DNA from: Verrucomicrobiota bacterium
GTDB taxonomy: Bacteria; Verrucomicrobiota; Verrucomicrobiia; Chthoniobacterales; Terrimicrobiaceae
DNA length: 64,000 nucleotides
Reading direction: 5' to 3'
Assembly: GCA_026398255.1 (NCBI GenBank)
Contig: JAPLTG010000013.1
Location: forward strand, 1-64,000
The notes under the pieces are model-generated. The model was not told the DNA's origin. It saw nothing but the letters and a program-made list of their open reading frames with translations, and did no database searches. The position numbers and the translations under genes are program-made. Position 1 is the first letter of the stretch; every line of letters begins with the position of its first letter. Positions 28,040-36,445 of the stretch are shown here, piece after piece.

Positions 28040-28996
28040 ATGAAAAACAATTACCGGCTTTGTGCATGGCTCTGGAGTTGGCTTTTCGTCTGGTCCTCGA
28101 TGCTTTTAGTTCATGCTCAAGAGATTGATATGTCTGGAATGATCAATTTTAACCACAATGGAGACTCGGTCACTCTGTCTGCTGAGCATATCCGCAACTA
28201 CAGGGCTCAAGGCTCAACAAGTGGCAATCTCATAATGCAGCTCTGGGCGACCAAAGTTCCTTACTACGGCCAAGCTCAATTGAGCAAAAGCCCATTGAAA
28301 GGCTTCAAATTGGCTGAAGCTTCCTTGGGAACCCTATCGGGCAATAGCTCCCGAAGCGCAGTCAATCAATCGGTAGTATTCACGAAACCGCCGAGAGGTT
28401 ATTATAATGTGGTTCTTGTCTTAGGAGAATTAAATGGATCGGATTATCGCATACACGACTGGTTCAATTTTACTGAAATACAGGCATTCGGGGGTCTCGC
28501 GCCATTTAAGCCACGAGCTGCATCTTCTACTAAAACTCTCATTGATATATATATAGGCACATGGGAAGAAATCCAAAGCATATCAACCAATGGAACGATA
28601 TCCGAAACAGCCGTCACAATGGTGATCGAAAGACTCCAAAATCGCGGGTTTATTTCCAAGGCATACATCAGAAAACCAGGTAGCCCTCTTATCGAAATGC
28701 AGACTTCGCATTACGAGAACGGAGCCTCCTATGCAACAACGACTTCAAATGGAACGCACATCGAAGATTCCTTAGGAGAGTGGGGCGTCACGGGCCGGAC
28801 GATTACTTCAAACATCTTTTCATCTTCCATACAAACAACCAACACTACGCTCGCACAAGGCGGTCAAGAGACGGAGTCGTCATTTTCAACTTCTGAAGGA
28901 TCAGTAGGCGACGGGCACGCGGAAAAAATTATGACCTTGCCTGCGTCGAAAAAAACTTCCATCGGTTTAACCAAAAAACCGACCGCCAAAAAGTAG
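28040..28996 (+). CDS. Exported protein of unknown function, cluster end
   Basis: 318 residues from the ATG at 28040, which places a signal peptide (NNYRLCAWLWSWLFVWSSMLL...) at the N-terminus; an ATG at 27989 would add 17 residues ahead of it. The mature part is beta-rich (SGMINFNHNGDSVTLSAEHIRNY; GYYNVVLVLGELNGSDYRIHDWFNF), then Thr/Ser-rich with a basic C-terminus (KKTSIGLTKKPTAKK). No family recognised. Base composition is clearly AT-richer than the housekeeping genes, hinting at a different history. Last gene of the cluster; no hairpin terminator is obvious after it. Confidence 0.7.
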   Translation: MKNNYRLCAWLWSWLFVWSSMLLVHAQEIDMSGMINFNHNGDSVTLSAEHIRNYRAQGSTSGNLIMQLWATKVPYYGQAQLSKSPLKGFKLAEASLGTLSGNSSRSAVNQSVVFTKPPRGYYNVVLVLGELNGSDYRIHDWFNFTEIQAFGGLAPFKPRAASSTKTLIDIYIGTWEEIQSISTNGTISETAVTMVIERLQNRGFISKAYIRKPGSPLIEMQTSHYENGASYATTTSNGTHIEDSLGEWGVTGRTITSNIFSSSIQTTNTTLAQGGQETESSFSTSEGSVGDGHAEKIMTLPASKKTSIGLTKKPTAKK

Positions 28997-29140
28997 AAGA
29001 ATAAGTAGTTCCCGACGCCCGACGGTCACGGGTTACAATGCTCCTTTACCGTGAGTCCACTAAATCGCCTGCGGCGCAAGCCTCCCACGGGGACACGAAG
29101 ATAAGTTTATCGCCGAAAAGAATTCTAAGCGCGCCAGTGA

Positions 29141-29434
29141 TCAAGGATCGCTGGACAAGAGGAGTTGGAAAGTTTGCAGGATTTTCAAGGAGTCCGATGC
29201 ATTCAATTCGCCGAGGCGTTTCAATGACGCGGAGTTGATGGGGCGCAGGAGATCGCAGGCGGCCACGAATTCGAGTCCACCCCAGCGGATGTGCGTCCGG
29301 ACTGGAGTGGGGGTCAGGTTTTCCCGGATTGGGCAGACCAACTGTGTTGGCAATTCGGTCAAGCCGGGGTGCTGCAGACCAACCAAATTGGGGCGCGAAA
29401 AATCCGAAGTGGAGGAATACAAGGGCAGGTTCAT
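29141..29434 (-). CDS. CcdB/PemK-fold toxin
   Basis: 97 residues. LPTQLVCPIRENLTPTPVRTHI, VAACDLLRPINSASLKRLGELN and the C-terminal LQTFQLLL match the order of the CcdB/MazF-fold toxins (VAP/VCP strand, C-DQ-like segment with R, final helix). It overlaps the antitoxin gene by four bases (ATGA at 29431-29434). CcdB relatives poison gyrase, while PemK/MazF relatives cleave RNA; the sequence alone does not say which. Confidence 0.7.
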   Translation of the reverse strand: MNLPLYSSTSDFSRPNLVGLQHPGLTELPTQLVCPIRENLTPTPVRTHIRWGGLEFVAACDLLRPINSASLKRLGELNASDSLKILQTFQLLLSSDP

Positions 29435-29676
29435 TCGGTCGCGAAGGGAGTCGCCTCGTTCAGTTTCAAGGTCTCCGCTTGAACCTCTGGCGTGTAAGCG
29501 TCAACTGCCTTCCGATAAAAAGCCTCCCGTTCACGACGGCGTTTTTCTCTTTCAATAAGCTCTTGGACAAAAACAGACTTTGGCGTTTCTCCGCGCAAAA
29601 CATCGAGGATGTCGAACGCCGATCGAGGGAGGGTGATTGTTTGACGACTTTCAGGCGACTTTTTGGCGACTTTCAT
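29431..29676 (-). CDS. Antitoxin, ribbon-helix-helix type
   Basis: 81 residues. RQTITLPRSAFDILDVLRGETPKSVFVQELIEREKRR is a compact RHH-like DNA-binding segment, followed by a charged, probably disordered C-terminal toxin-neutralising tail. First gene of a toxin-antitoxin pair, overlapping its toxin partner by four bases. It likely represses its own promoter. The stretch 28997-29140 on the other side of the toxin shows nothing assignable. Confidence 0.75.
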   Translation of the reverse strand: MKVAKKSPESRQTITLPRSAFDILDVLRGETPKSVFVQELIEREKRRREREAFYRKAVDAYTPEVQAETLKLNEATPFATE

Positions 29677-29706
29677 GATGGCAACTTGGGCTTGGCGGGG
29701 AAATTG

Positions 29707-30831
29707 TCAAGCCGCGCTGGCTTTCTCGATCAAGAATCGGGCGATGGCGCGGGAGGCGGAGGGTTTTTGGAGTTGGAGGAGGTTGCGGCGCCAGGCGCGC
29801 CAGAGGGCTCCGTCGTTGGCGATCGCGCCTTTGACGATATCGACCACATGCTCGGCTCGGCCGGCGGCGAGGGCGCCGATGGCGGTTTGCTGGATGAGGG
29901 CGATGTTGCCTTCCTCCTGGCCGGGGACGATGTGGTTAACGACAAAGGGAATCTGGGCAGCGATGGCTTCTTGAACGGTCGCGCCGCCGGCTTTGCCGAT
30001 GAAAAGGTGGTGGGAGCCCATGAGTGAGGGCATTTGATCGGTCCAGCCGATGAGTTCGCCGCGTCGGGGCAAACCGGCGCGTGAGATGGCGGAGCGGGCG
30101 TCCTCGCGGCGACCGGTGACGACGGTCGTGTGGAGATTATCGATTTCGGCGGGCATTTGGAGGGTGCGGATCGCGCGTTCGTTTGGGCCGCCGGGGAAGA
30201 AAATGACACGCCATTGGCCATCGCCGGGCGGTGGGGCGGGGAGGAATTCGTCGAACTCCAAGCCGACGGGAAAGCCGAGCGTGTGGATGCGGGAGTGGTC
30301 CACCCCATCGCGTCGGAGGACTTGGGAGGTGGGCTCGTCGGCCACAATCGCGCCGTCGCAGGGGTAGCGATACCAGGTCTGGTTGATCAGCGTGGAGTCG
30401 GTGATGACCGTGTAAAACGGTTTCCGCATCTCCGGATCAGCCTTCTGGATTTTTTCCATCACATAGCCAAACACTGGATAGGTGGAGGCGACGAGGTCGG
30501 GTTGGAATTCGTGCAGGAGGCCGTGGACGGCGTCGATGAGTTGCTTGAGCAGCGGGGACATTCCCTCGATGACCTTCGGGCTGCTGAGCATGGCGAAGAC
30601 GGTTTTCCAGAGCCGGGGGTAGTTGTTGATCGCCGCCGTGTAGCCGCGCTGGATGAGGCGGTTCACGACCGGGTTCGTGCGGGTGTAGGGATCGACGACG
30701 AGGGTTTCGATGCCGTGAGGGGATTCGAGCGCCAGGGCGTTTTTGATGTTTCGCGCGGCGGTGTTGTGGCCCTCGCCCATGCTGGCGGTGAGGATGAGGA
30801 TTCGGACGGGGCGATGGCTGCTGGCGCTCAC
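29707..30831 (-). CDS. MGDG-synthase-like glycosyltransferase (GT28 type)
   Basis: About 374 residues from a GTG at 30831; the open frame extends back over xseA but that part looks like antisense sequence. LILTASMGEGHNTAARNIKNAL is the N-terminal acceptor/membrane-side motif of monogalactosyldiacylglycerol synthase/UgtP enzymes. PDLVASTYPVFGYV, YTVITDST and the C-terminal donor site GKAGGATVQEAIAAQIPFVVN...GQEEGN complete the GT28 pattern. It likely transfers a sugar from a UDP donor to diacylglycerol at the inner membrane. Downstream of xseA and probably in its transcript. Confidence 0.85.
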   Translation of the reverse strand: MSASSHRPVRILILTASMGEGHNTAARNIKNALALESPHGIETLVVDPYTRTNPVVNRLIQRGYTAAINNYPRLWKTVFAMLSSPKVIEGMSPLLKQLIDAVHGLLHEFQPDLVASTYPVFGYVMEKIQKADPEMRKPFYTVITDSTLINQTWYRYPCDGAIVADEPTSQVLRRDGVDHSRIHTLGFPVGLEFDEFLPAPPPGDGQWRVIFFPGGPNERAIRTLQMPAEIDNLHTTVVTGRREDARSAISRAGLPRRGELIGWTDQMPSLMGSHHLFIGKAGGATVQEAIAAQIPFVVNHIVPGQEEGNIALIQQTAIGALAAGRAEHVVDIVKGAIANDGALWRAWRRNLLQLQKPSASRAIARFLIEKASAA

Positions 30832-30865
30832 AAGTGGGAGGATGGTTGCAAAATTTGCCGGCGAA

Positions 30866-32287
30866 TCAAGCCTGACTCGGCGCGGCTTCGGGGCGGGAGC
30901 GGATCGTGCCGTCGTGGAATTTTGTTTCGAGGATTTGGGAGCGGCTGGCTTCCTCGGAGCTGCGGAGGATGCGGCCGGTGGCATCGCGGGTGATCGTGTA
31001 GCCACGGGCGAGGGCGGCGTTTGGATTCAGGGCCTCCAGAACGGCGGCATGGTGGGCGAGGATTTGGCGGTGGTCGCGAAGGCTGGTTTGCGCCGCGCGA
31101 TGCATCAGGTCCTGCTCGGCGCGAAGTTGGCGGAGGTGGGTTTCGATTTTTCCGGCGGGATTGTGAGCGGCGAGGATTCGGGATTGGCGCTCGAGGGTGA
31201 AGCGGTGGGATTGGAGTGAGCTGTCTGCTCCGGCGATCAGGTCGTCGGCGAGGCGATCGAGGGTTTGGCGGTGCTCGCGCAGACGGCGGGGAGGTTCGAG
31301 GAACAGCGCGGTCCGCTCGAAGGACTCGAGTTGGTTTTTCAGAAAATCTAAGCGCGCGTGGACATGGCGGCGCAGGCGGGCGGAGAGGTGGGCAAGTTGT
31401 TCCAAAAGCTCGGCGGAATCGGAAGAGAGGATTTCTGCGGCGGCGCTGGGCGTGGGGGCGCGGAAGTCAGCGGCGAAGTCGGAGATCGTGAAATCGATCT
31501 CGTGCCCCACGGCACTCACCACCGGGATTGGCGAGCCGGCAATGGCGCGGGCGAGGATTTCCTCGTTGAATTCCCAGAGGTCCTCGAGGCTCCCGCCGCC
31601 GCGGGTGACGACAATCACATCGGGCGGTTCGATTCCGAGGGCGGTGGCGTTTCCGAGGATTTGGACGGCTTCGGCGATTTCAGCGGCAGCACCCCGGCCT
31701 TGGACGCGCACCGGAAAAACCAAAACCTCGATCCCGCGCTGGCGGCGGTGGAGGACCTGGAGAAAATCGCGGATCGCCGCGCCGGTGGGCGAGGTAACCA
31801 CGGCGATGCGGCGGGGGAATTTCGGGAGTGGGCGTTTGCGCGCCGAGTCGAAGAGTCCCTCAGCGGCGAGACGGCGCTTGAGTTCCTCGAACTTGGCCTG
31901 AAGCGCCCCGACGCCGCGCTCCTGCACTCGGCGGATGATGAGTTGGTAGTTTCCTCGCGGTTCGTAAACCGTGAGTTCACCGAAGACCTGGATTTGCGCG
32001 CCATCGTTGAAATTCATTCCGCGAAGCTGGGCGGTCTGGCCGGCGAACATCACGCAGGCGATCTGGGACGAGGCATCCTTCAGCGTGAAGTAAAGGTGTC
32101 CCGAACTCTGGCGGCGGAGGTTCGAGATTTCGCCCTCCACCCAGACCTCGCCAACGCCGTCTTCCAGTAGGGCGCGGATTTTTTTGGTGAGGGCCGAGAC
32201 GCCGAGAACGACAGGTTCCGCAGGCTTCGGAGGCACGGCGTCCTTTTTCTTCGGAGCGCCGGATTGGAGGTTGAAGTCGAGTTGCAT
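30866..32287 (-). CDS. xseA: Exodeoxyribonuclease VII large subunit
   Basis: 473 residues. An N-terminal OB-fold (VGEVWVEGEISNLRRQSSGHLYFTLKD) binds DNA. The catalytic core includes RRIAVVTSPTGAAIRDFLQVL, the VTRGGGSLEDLWEFNEEILARAI motif and PVVSAVGHEIDFTISDFAAD. The long coiled coil (~290-420) contacts small subunits. The product degrades single-stranded DNA in repair. Four bases separate it from upstream uvrC. The small-subunit gene xseB is not adjacent or elsewhere in the window. Confidence 0.95.
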   Translation of the reverse strand: MQLDFNLQSGAPKKKDAVPPKPAEPVVLGVSALTKKIRALLEDGVGEVWVEGEISNLRRQSSGHLYFTLKDASSQIACVMFAGQTAQLRGMNFNDGAQIQVFGELTVYEPRGNYQLIIRRVQERGVGALQAKFEELKRRLAAEGLFDSARKRPLPKFPRRIAVVTSPTGAAIRDFLQVLHRRQRGIEVLVFPVRVQGRGAAAEIAEAVQILGNATALGIEPPDVIVVTRGGGSLEDLWEFNEEILARAIAGSPIPVVSAVGHEIDFTISDFAADFRAPTPSAAAEILSSDSAELLEQLAHLSARLRRHVHARLDFLKNQLESFERTALFLEPPRRLREHRQTLDRLADDLIAGADSSLQSHRFTLERQSRILAAHNPAGKIETHLRQLRAEQDLMHRAAQTSLRDHRQILAHHAAVLEALNPNAALARGYTITRDATGRILRSSEEASRSQILETKFHDGTIRSRPEAAPSQA

Positions 32288-32291
32288 CGGG

Positions 32292-33770
32292 TCAGTTCGA
32301 TTGGAGTGAGGAGAGGATTTTTTCGGCGAGGGTTTGGCTGATTCCGGGCACTTCAGCGAGGTCGGTGGCGGCGGAATTTTTAATGCGCTCGACGGAGCCG
32401 AAGCGCTCGAGAAGAGCGCGCTTGCGCGCCGAGCCCATGCCGGGGATGGAATCGAGGAGGCTCTCGCGGACGCGTTTTTTCAGCAGAAGGCTGTGGAAGC
32501 CATTGGCCGTGCGGTGGGCCTCATCGCGGATGCGCTGAAGGAGGCGCAGCGCACCGCTATCCTCGGGAAGCCGCATGGGGAGGGGACGGCCAGGTCGGTG
32601 GATCTCCTCGAATTCCTTCGCGAGGCCGATGATCGGGAGGTGCGAGAGTTTGAGGCGCTCGAGTTCCTTGCGCGCGCTGGAGAGTTGGCCGCGCCCGCCA
32701 TCAACGATCACGAGATCGGGCAAAAGGGTTTCCTGCTCGCGAAGAACGCGCCCGTAGCGGCGCCGGACGACCTCGGCCATGCTCGCGAAGTCATCTTGGT
32801 GGTCGGTGCCCTTGATGCGGTAGGTGCGGTAATTCGATCGGTCTGGCACGCCGTTTCGAAATCGCACCATCGAGGCGACGATGTGCGTGGAGGAAATGTT
32901 CGAGATATCGAAGCACTCCATGATCTCGGGCGGCTTCGGAAGCTGGAGCGCGTCGCGGAGCGCGGCGAGGTCGGCCGTGGGATCGATCGTGGTGGGAAGG
33001 GATTTTCGGGTGAAGCGCACCATGGGGCGGGTGGTGGTTTTCAAATCCTCGAGCAGGTTGCGGAGTTGGACGGCTTTTTCGAATTCCATCCGCTCGGCGG
33101 CGGCTTTCATTTCAGTTTCGATCTGCCCGAGGAATTCCCGGCTCTGGCCGTCGAGGAAGGCACAGGCCTCCTCCACGCGGGCGAGGTAGCCGGAGCGGTC
33201 GATGCGACCGATGCAGGGCGCGCTGCAATTTTTGATCACATGGTCGAGGCAGTGTTTGTAGTCCTTCTCGCTGGGTTCGGCGGGTCGGCAGGAGCGGAGG
33301 CCGAACTTGCGTTTCACCGCCTCCAGCGTGGCTCGGAGGGCGCCGGCGTGGGCAAACGGCCCGAAATACCGCGCGCCGTCGTCTTTTTTCAAACGCGTGA
33401 GCGAGAAGCGAGGGAAGGGATCGGCGAGGTGGATACGGACGAGCAGGAAGCGTTTGTCGTCGCGGAAGCTGACATTGTATTTCGGGCGGAATTCCTTGAT
33501 CAGGCGGCCCTCAAAGAGCACGGCCTCCGCGTCGCTGCGGACGATGTGGTATTCGAGGTTCCAGACACTGTCGATGAGCGCGCGGGTTTTGAGATCGGCG
33601 GAAAATTTGCGCGACGGCATGAAATAACTCCCCACGCGGCGGCGAAGGTCGCGGGCCTTGCCGACATAAATCACATGATCGAGCCGGTCGCGCATCACAT
33701 ACACGCCCGGCTTGTGGGGCATGTCGCGGAGGATTTTCGAAAAATCGGCGCGGGTTTTTGGCGAGCTCAT
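32292..33770 (-). CDS. uvrC: Excinuclease ABC subunit C
   Basis: About 492 residues from the ATG at 33770; an ATG at 33812 adds 14 residues and is less family-like. GIY-YIG nuclease (MPHKPGVYVMRD, VIYVGKARDLRRRVGSYF) makes the 3' incision. CSAPCIGRIDRSGY and the UVR motif (ERMEFEKAVQLRNLLEDL) follow. The RNase-H-like 5' nuclease has IMECFDISNISSTHIVASMVRF, LPDLVIVDGGRGQLSSA and DEAHRTANGFH. Tandem HhH is at the C-terminus (IPGMGSARKRALLERFGS; EVPGISQTLAEKI). Shorter than the ~600-residue E. coli type but with all catalytic parts. Operon with xseA. Confidence 0.95.
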   Translation of the reverse strand: MSSPKTRADFSKILRDMPHKPGVYVMRDRLDHVIYVGKARDLRRRVGSYFMPSRKFSADLKTRALIDSVWNLEYHIVRSDAEAVLFEGRLIKEFRPKYNVSFRDDKRFLLVRIHLADPFPRFSLTRLKKDDGARYFGPFAHAGALRATLEAVKRKFGLRSCRPAEPSEKDYKHCLDHVIKNCSAPCIGRIDRSGYLARVEEACAFLDGQSREFLGQIETEMKAAAERMEFEKAVQLRNLLEDLKTTTRPMVRFTRKSLPTTIDPTADLAALRDALQLPKPPEIMECFDISNISSTHIVASMVRFRNGVPDRSNYRTYRIKGTDHQDDFASMAEVVRRRYGRVLREQETLLPDLVIVDGGRGQLSSARKELERLKLSHLPIIGLAKEFEEIHRPGRPLPMRLPEDSGALRLLQRIRDEAHRTANGFHSLLLKKRVRESLLDSIPGMGSARKRALLERFGSVERIKNSAATDLAEVPGISQTLAEKILSSLQSN

Positions 33771-33850
33771 CGGGTCGGGGTGAATCGTAACCTGCTTTCG
33801 GGCGATTTGCATCCCTGTGGAAAGGGGCGAGGAGGAATTTGTTTCGGGCT

Positions 33851-33879
33851 TTGAAATGGCTTCTAGAAAGAAATAGGTA
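33851..33879 (+). promoter_or_regulatory. Possible sigma-70 promoter for rplU-rpmA
   Basis: TTGAAA at 33851-33856 and TAGGTA at 33874-33879 with a 17-base spacer, roughly 75 bases before the rplU start. Fair match to -35/-10 boxes in an AT-richer patch between divergent uvrC and rplU. Assigned by eye only. Confidence 0.35.
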
Positions 33880-33952
33880 AAAATCTTAATTCAGCGCTTG
33901 CATAAATTTGGGTTTCCGCCATTTTCCACGCCCCTACACAAACAAGATTTTT

Positions 33953-34270
33953 ATGGCATACGCAGTTATCCAAACCGGCGGTAAACAATACCGCGTGGAA
34001 TCAGGCAACGAAATCGAAGTCGAGAAACTCGACGCCGAAGTTGGCGCTGACATTCAACTTTCCGAAGTTCTTCTTGTCGCCGATGGCGGCAAAATCCAAG
34101 TCGGAGCCCCGTTTATCAATGGAGCCAAGGTCGAAGCCAAAGTCGTTGATCAATTCAAGGACGACAAGGTCATCGCCTTCAAGTTCCGCCGTCGCAAAGG
34201 CTATCACCGCACGGTTGGCCATCGCCGCCAACTCACCAAGCTCAAGATCGAATCCATCTCAACCAAATAA
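33953..34270 (+). CDS. rplU: 50S ribosomal protein L21
   Basis: 105 residues starting MAYAVIQTGGKQYRVESG, the invariant L21 opening, with the C-terminal FKFRRRKGYHRTVGHRRQLTKLKI that contacts 23S rRNA. The open frame extends upstream to 33908 but the ATG at 33953 is the conserved start. Six bases before rpmA, the usual L21-L27 order. Confidence 0.98.
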   Translation: MAYAVIQTGGKQYRVESGNEIEVEKLDAEVGADIQLSEVLLVADGGKIQVGAPFINGAKVEAKVVDQFKDDKVIAFKFRRRKGYHRTVGHRRQLTKLKIESISTK

Positions 34271-34276
34271 AATTCC

Positions 34277-34534
34277 ATGGCCCATAAAAAAGGACAAGGC
34301 AGTGTCAAAAACGGTCGCGATAGCATCAGCAAGCGTCTCGGCGTGAAAAAATTCGGCGGAGAATCCGTTATCGCCGGTAACATCATCATTCGCCAGCGCG
34401 GAACGAAATTCCAGCCCGGCAGCAATGTCGGCCTCGGCCGCGACTACACCATCTGGGCCCTTGTGGACGGACGGGTGAAGTTCGATCGCGATGGTCGCCG
34501 TGTGAATGTCGAGCCCGCGGTCTCCGCAAACTAA
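34277..34534 (+). CDS. rpmA: 50S ribosomal protein L27
   Basis: 85 residues with the L27 signature [29 protein letters not shown] and [15 protein letters not shown]. It starts directly at the mature-type MAHKKG without the cleavable N-terminal extension seen in Firmicutes. Partner of rplU; a strong terminator follows 20 bases later. Confidence 0.98.
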   Translation: MAHKKGQGSVKNGRDSISKRLGVKKFGGESVIAGNIIIRQRGTKFQPGSNVGLGRDYTIWALVDGRVKFDRDGRRVNVEPAVSAN

Positions 34535-34553
34535 GTCGACTCTTTCATTTCAG

Positions 34554-34588
34554 AAAAACGCGCAGTATCCGCTGCGCGTTTTTTTTTG
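34554..34588. terminator. Bidirectional rho-independent terminator
   Basis: Perfect 8-bp stem ACGCGCAG/CTGCGCGT (34558-34565 with 34572-34579), 6-base loop, T-run to 34587 on the plus side and A-run before the stem. It ends rplU-rpmA and, in reverse, the convergent lipocalin-like gene. Confidence 0.9.
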
Positions 34589-34602
34589 CCGAAAACCGGA
34601 GG

Positions 34603-35694
34603 TTACTTCGCTTGCATCCCCACGATGCCACCCGTGTAGCCGGTCATTTCCAGGTAGCCTTTGCCTTGGATCGGGGAATTGCCTAGTTGGCCTTCGGCGG
34701 CTACGGCGCCTTCCCAGTAGGAGAAGGGCTCGGCGGCGAGTTCTTGGTCGGAAAATCTCGCGCGTGCGGTGAAGGAGAGTTCCAGCGTGGGGATCGAAAT
34801 CTTCCAGGCGATCGGGTAGCGGCCCTTGGTTTTCGGACTGGTCCACCATTCAGTGGGTTCCAGCGAGAAGTCGGCAAAGTGGATCTTTTGCGTCGATCCG
34901 TCGGGAGCGATCCAAGTGCCGGAGGAGAAGGAGTCCCGGGTGCCGTCCTTGGCGCGGATTTGAAAAATCATCAACTCCGAGCCGTTATCGAATTGGAGGC
35001 TGAACCAATCCCAACCGCTTTGATTCGCGGCAAGTTGGTTGGTGGCCCATTCGTGGTCGAACCAAGTCAGACCCGAGACGGAGTGGATCTTTTTACCGAT
35101 TTGAACGGTGCCAGTGGTGGCCATGCGGGTGAGTGAGTAGTAGTGCGAGGCGCGGCCCTCGCCTTCAGATTTTTGGCTCACTCCATTTTTCCCATGGATC
35201 ACGGGATCGCGTTGAGAGCGGAGCGTGAGGTTGATTGACACATCACCATCCGAGGCGAGGAGGCGAAAATCATGGGGTCCGATGCGTTGGCAGGACCATT
35301 GATCGATCCAAGCCAGGCGGTCACCCTCCTCGAATCCCGCCTCGCCGAATGCGCCTCGGGCGAGCTTTTGGAAATGGTGGAATTTTTTTGAGCTGATGTC
35401 GGAGACCGCAAAGTGGGCGAACTTCATGTCGCGCTGCAGGAAGTTCGACGCAGGAATCTGGCGACCAGGTTCGATGATGCCTTGGCGGAAAAATGTCAGC
35501 TGGTAGCCGAAATCCTCGCCGTCCTGGGATTCGAGATTTCCGGTGAAATACCACCACTCGGTTTTGAAATCCGTGTGCGTGCCATGGTCTCTTGGGAATT
35601 CGTAATTCCAACCCGGAAGAGACACGCGCCATTCGGCAAAAGCCGTCACCGCGCCGGCGAGAATCACGAGAAGAAGAGCGCGTGGGATCGTCAT
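34603..35694 (-). CDS. Exported lipocalin-like AttH/CrtC-type protein
   Basis: 363 residues with a short signal peptide (ALLLVILAGAVTAFA). The hallmark is FPRDHGTHTDFKTEWWYFTGNLESQDGEDFGYQLTFFRQG, found in carotenoid 1,2-hydratase/AttH-like proteins, followed by a second beta domain (GLTWFDHEWATNQL, WDWFSLQFDNGSELMIFQIR). Members are twin-lipocalin proteins; most are functionally uncharacterised and often sit beside lipoprotein-type ABC permeases, which are absent here. Nine bases separate it from the C39-like gene upstream, so they are probably co-transcribed. Confidence 0.85.
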   Translation of the reverse strand: MTIPRALLLVILAGAVTAFAEWRVSLPGWNYEFPRDHGTHTDFKTEWWYFTGNLESQDGEDFGYQLTFFRQGIIEPGRQIPASNFLQRDMKFAHFAVSDISSKKFHHFQKLARGAFGEAGFEEGDRLAWIDQWSCQRIGPHDFRLLASDGDVSINLTLRSQRDPVIHGKNGVSQKSEGEGRASHYYSLTRMATTGTVQIGKKIHSVSGLTWFDHEWATNQLAANQSGWDWFSLQFDNGSELMIFQIRAKDGTRDSFSSGTWIAPDGSTQKIHFADFSLEPTEWWTSPKTKGRYPIAWKISIPTLELSFTARARFSDQELAAEPFSYWEGAVAAEGQLGNSPIQGKGYLEMTGYTGGIVGMQAK

Positions 35695-35703
35695 GGAGCC
35701 AGA

Positions 35704-36393
35704 CTAGTTTTTCGCAGCGCCGCCATCAAGCGAGGCTCGGGGTTTTCGATAAAATCGGAGCGCCTCGACCGGGGCGGGAAAATCGGAAAGCCGTGTAATT
35801 CCCGCCGCGCCCCCCTCGCCGGGATCGCGAACGAGGTAGTCGAATCCCTCCTTGCCGCAGACGAGCACGAAATGGGTGATGCCATTGGGATACCGAACCC
35901 GCGCGATGACGGGGTTCCCGCGCAGGAGGTTCCAATCCATGAGAAAAAACGACGGTAAATCCTCGTAGTGGGGGAGGAGTTCGTTGGTTTTCGCCGAATC
36001 GATTTCGGCGGCTTTCTCCCAATAAATCCAACCCTCCGGCGTGTAGCCGCCTTCGGTTTTTTTTAGAAAGGTATTTAAGGCTCCAGGATTGGTCGCGATG
36101 CCGTGAGTGCCGAGGGCCATGGCCGCCGAGGCGACCGCACAGCCGACATCGCGGAGCGAATCCGGAGTGTTGCCCAGCGGGTCGTCTCCCCAAAGCGGAT
36201 CGTTTTGGAGGAAGTGCGGGCCGTTGATCAGAAGCCTCGCTGGAAAATAAAGTCCGCCGGAGGTCGGGAGCGGGCGGGGGAGAATCCAGTTCACGGCCCA
36301 GACGGCTAGGCCCAACAGGGCCGTCCAAAAAAAGAAAATTCCCCACGCGGATTTGCGGGGTTTTCTGATTGGGATTCGACGATCGGCTTCCAT
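35704..36393 (-). CDS. Membrane-anchored C39-like peptidase
   Basis: 229 residues from the ATG at 36393; upstream in-frame codons overlap the divergent gene. One N-terminal transmembrane helix (about 17-37), then a C39-like papain fold: INGPHFLQNDPLWG, catalytic Cys85 in DVGCAVASAAMAL, His174 in GITHFVLVCG, and Asp190 in LVRDPGEGG. C39-like domains cleave peptides or process exported proteins; orientation suggests the catalytic part faces the periplasm. It shares a 52-bp divergent promoter region with the ketosynthase-like gene and lies upstream of the lipocalin-like gene. Confidence 0.8.
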   Translation of the reverse strand: MEADRRIPIRKPRKSAWGIFFFWTALLGLAVWAVNWILPRPLPTSGGLYFPARLLINGPHFLQNDPLWGDDPLGNTPDSLRDVGCAVASAAMALGTHGIATNPGALNTFLKKTEGGYTPEGWIYWEKAAEIDSAKTNELLPHYEDLPSFFLMDWNLLRGNPVIARVRYPNGITHFVLVCGKEGFDYLVRDPGEGGAAGITRLSDFPAPVEALRFYRKPRASLDGGAAKN

Positions 36394-36445
36394 GCTTCGT
36401 TTAACGAGATTGCGCCAAGCGGGTCTCCTTGGCCATCTTCGAGCG

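Noticed and set aside
32334-33854. Long plus-strand open frame (506 codons) antisense to uvrC
   Set aside because: Mirrors the uvrC gene exactly; composition is an artefact of high GC and codon bias, with no domain logic.
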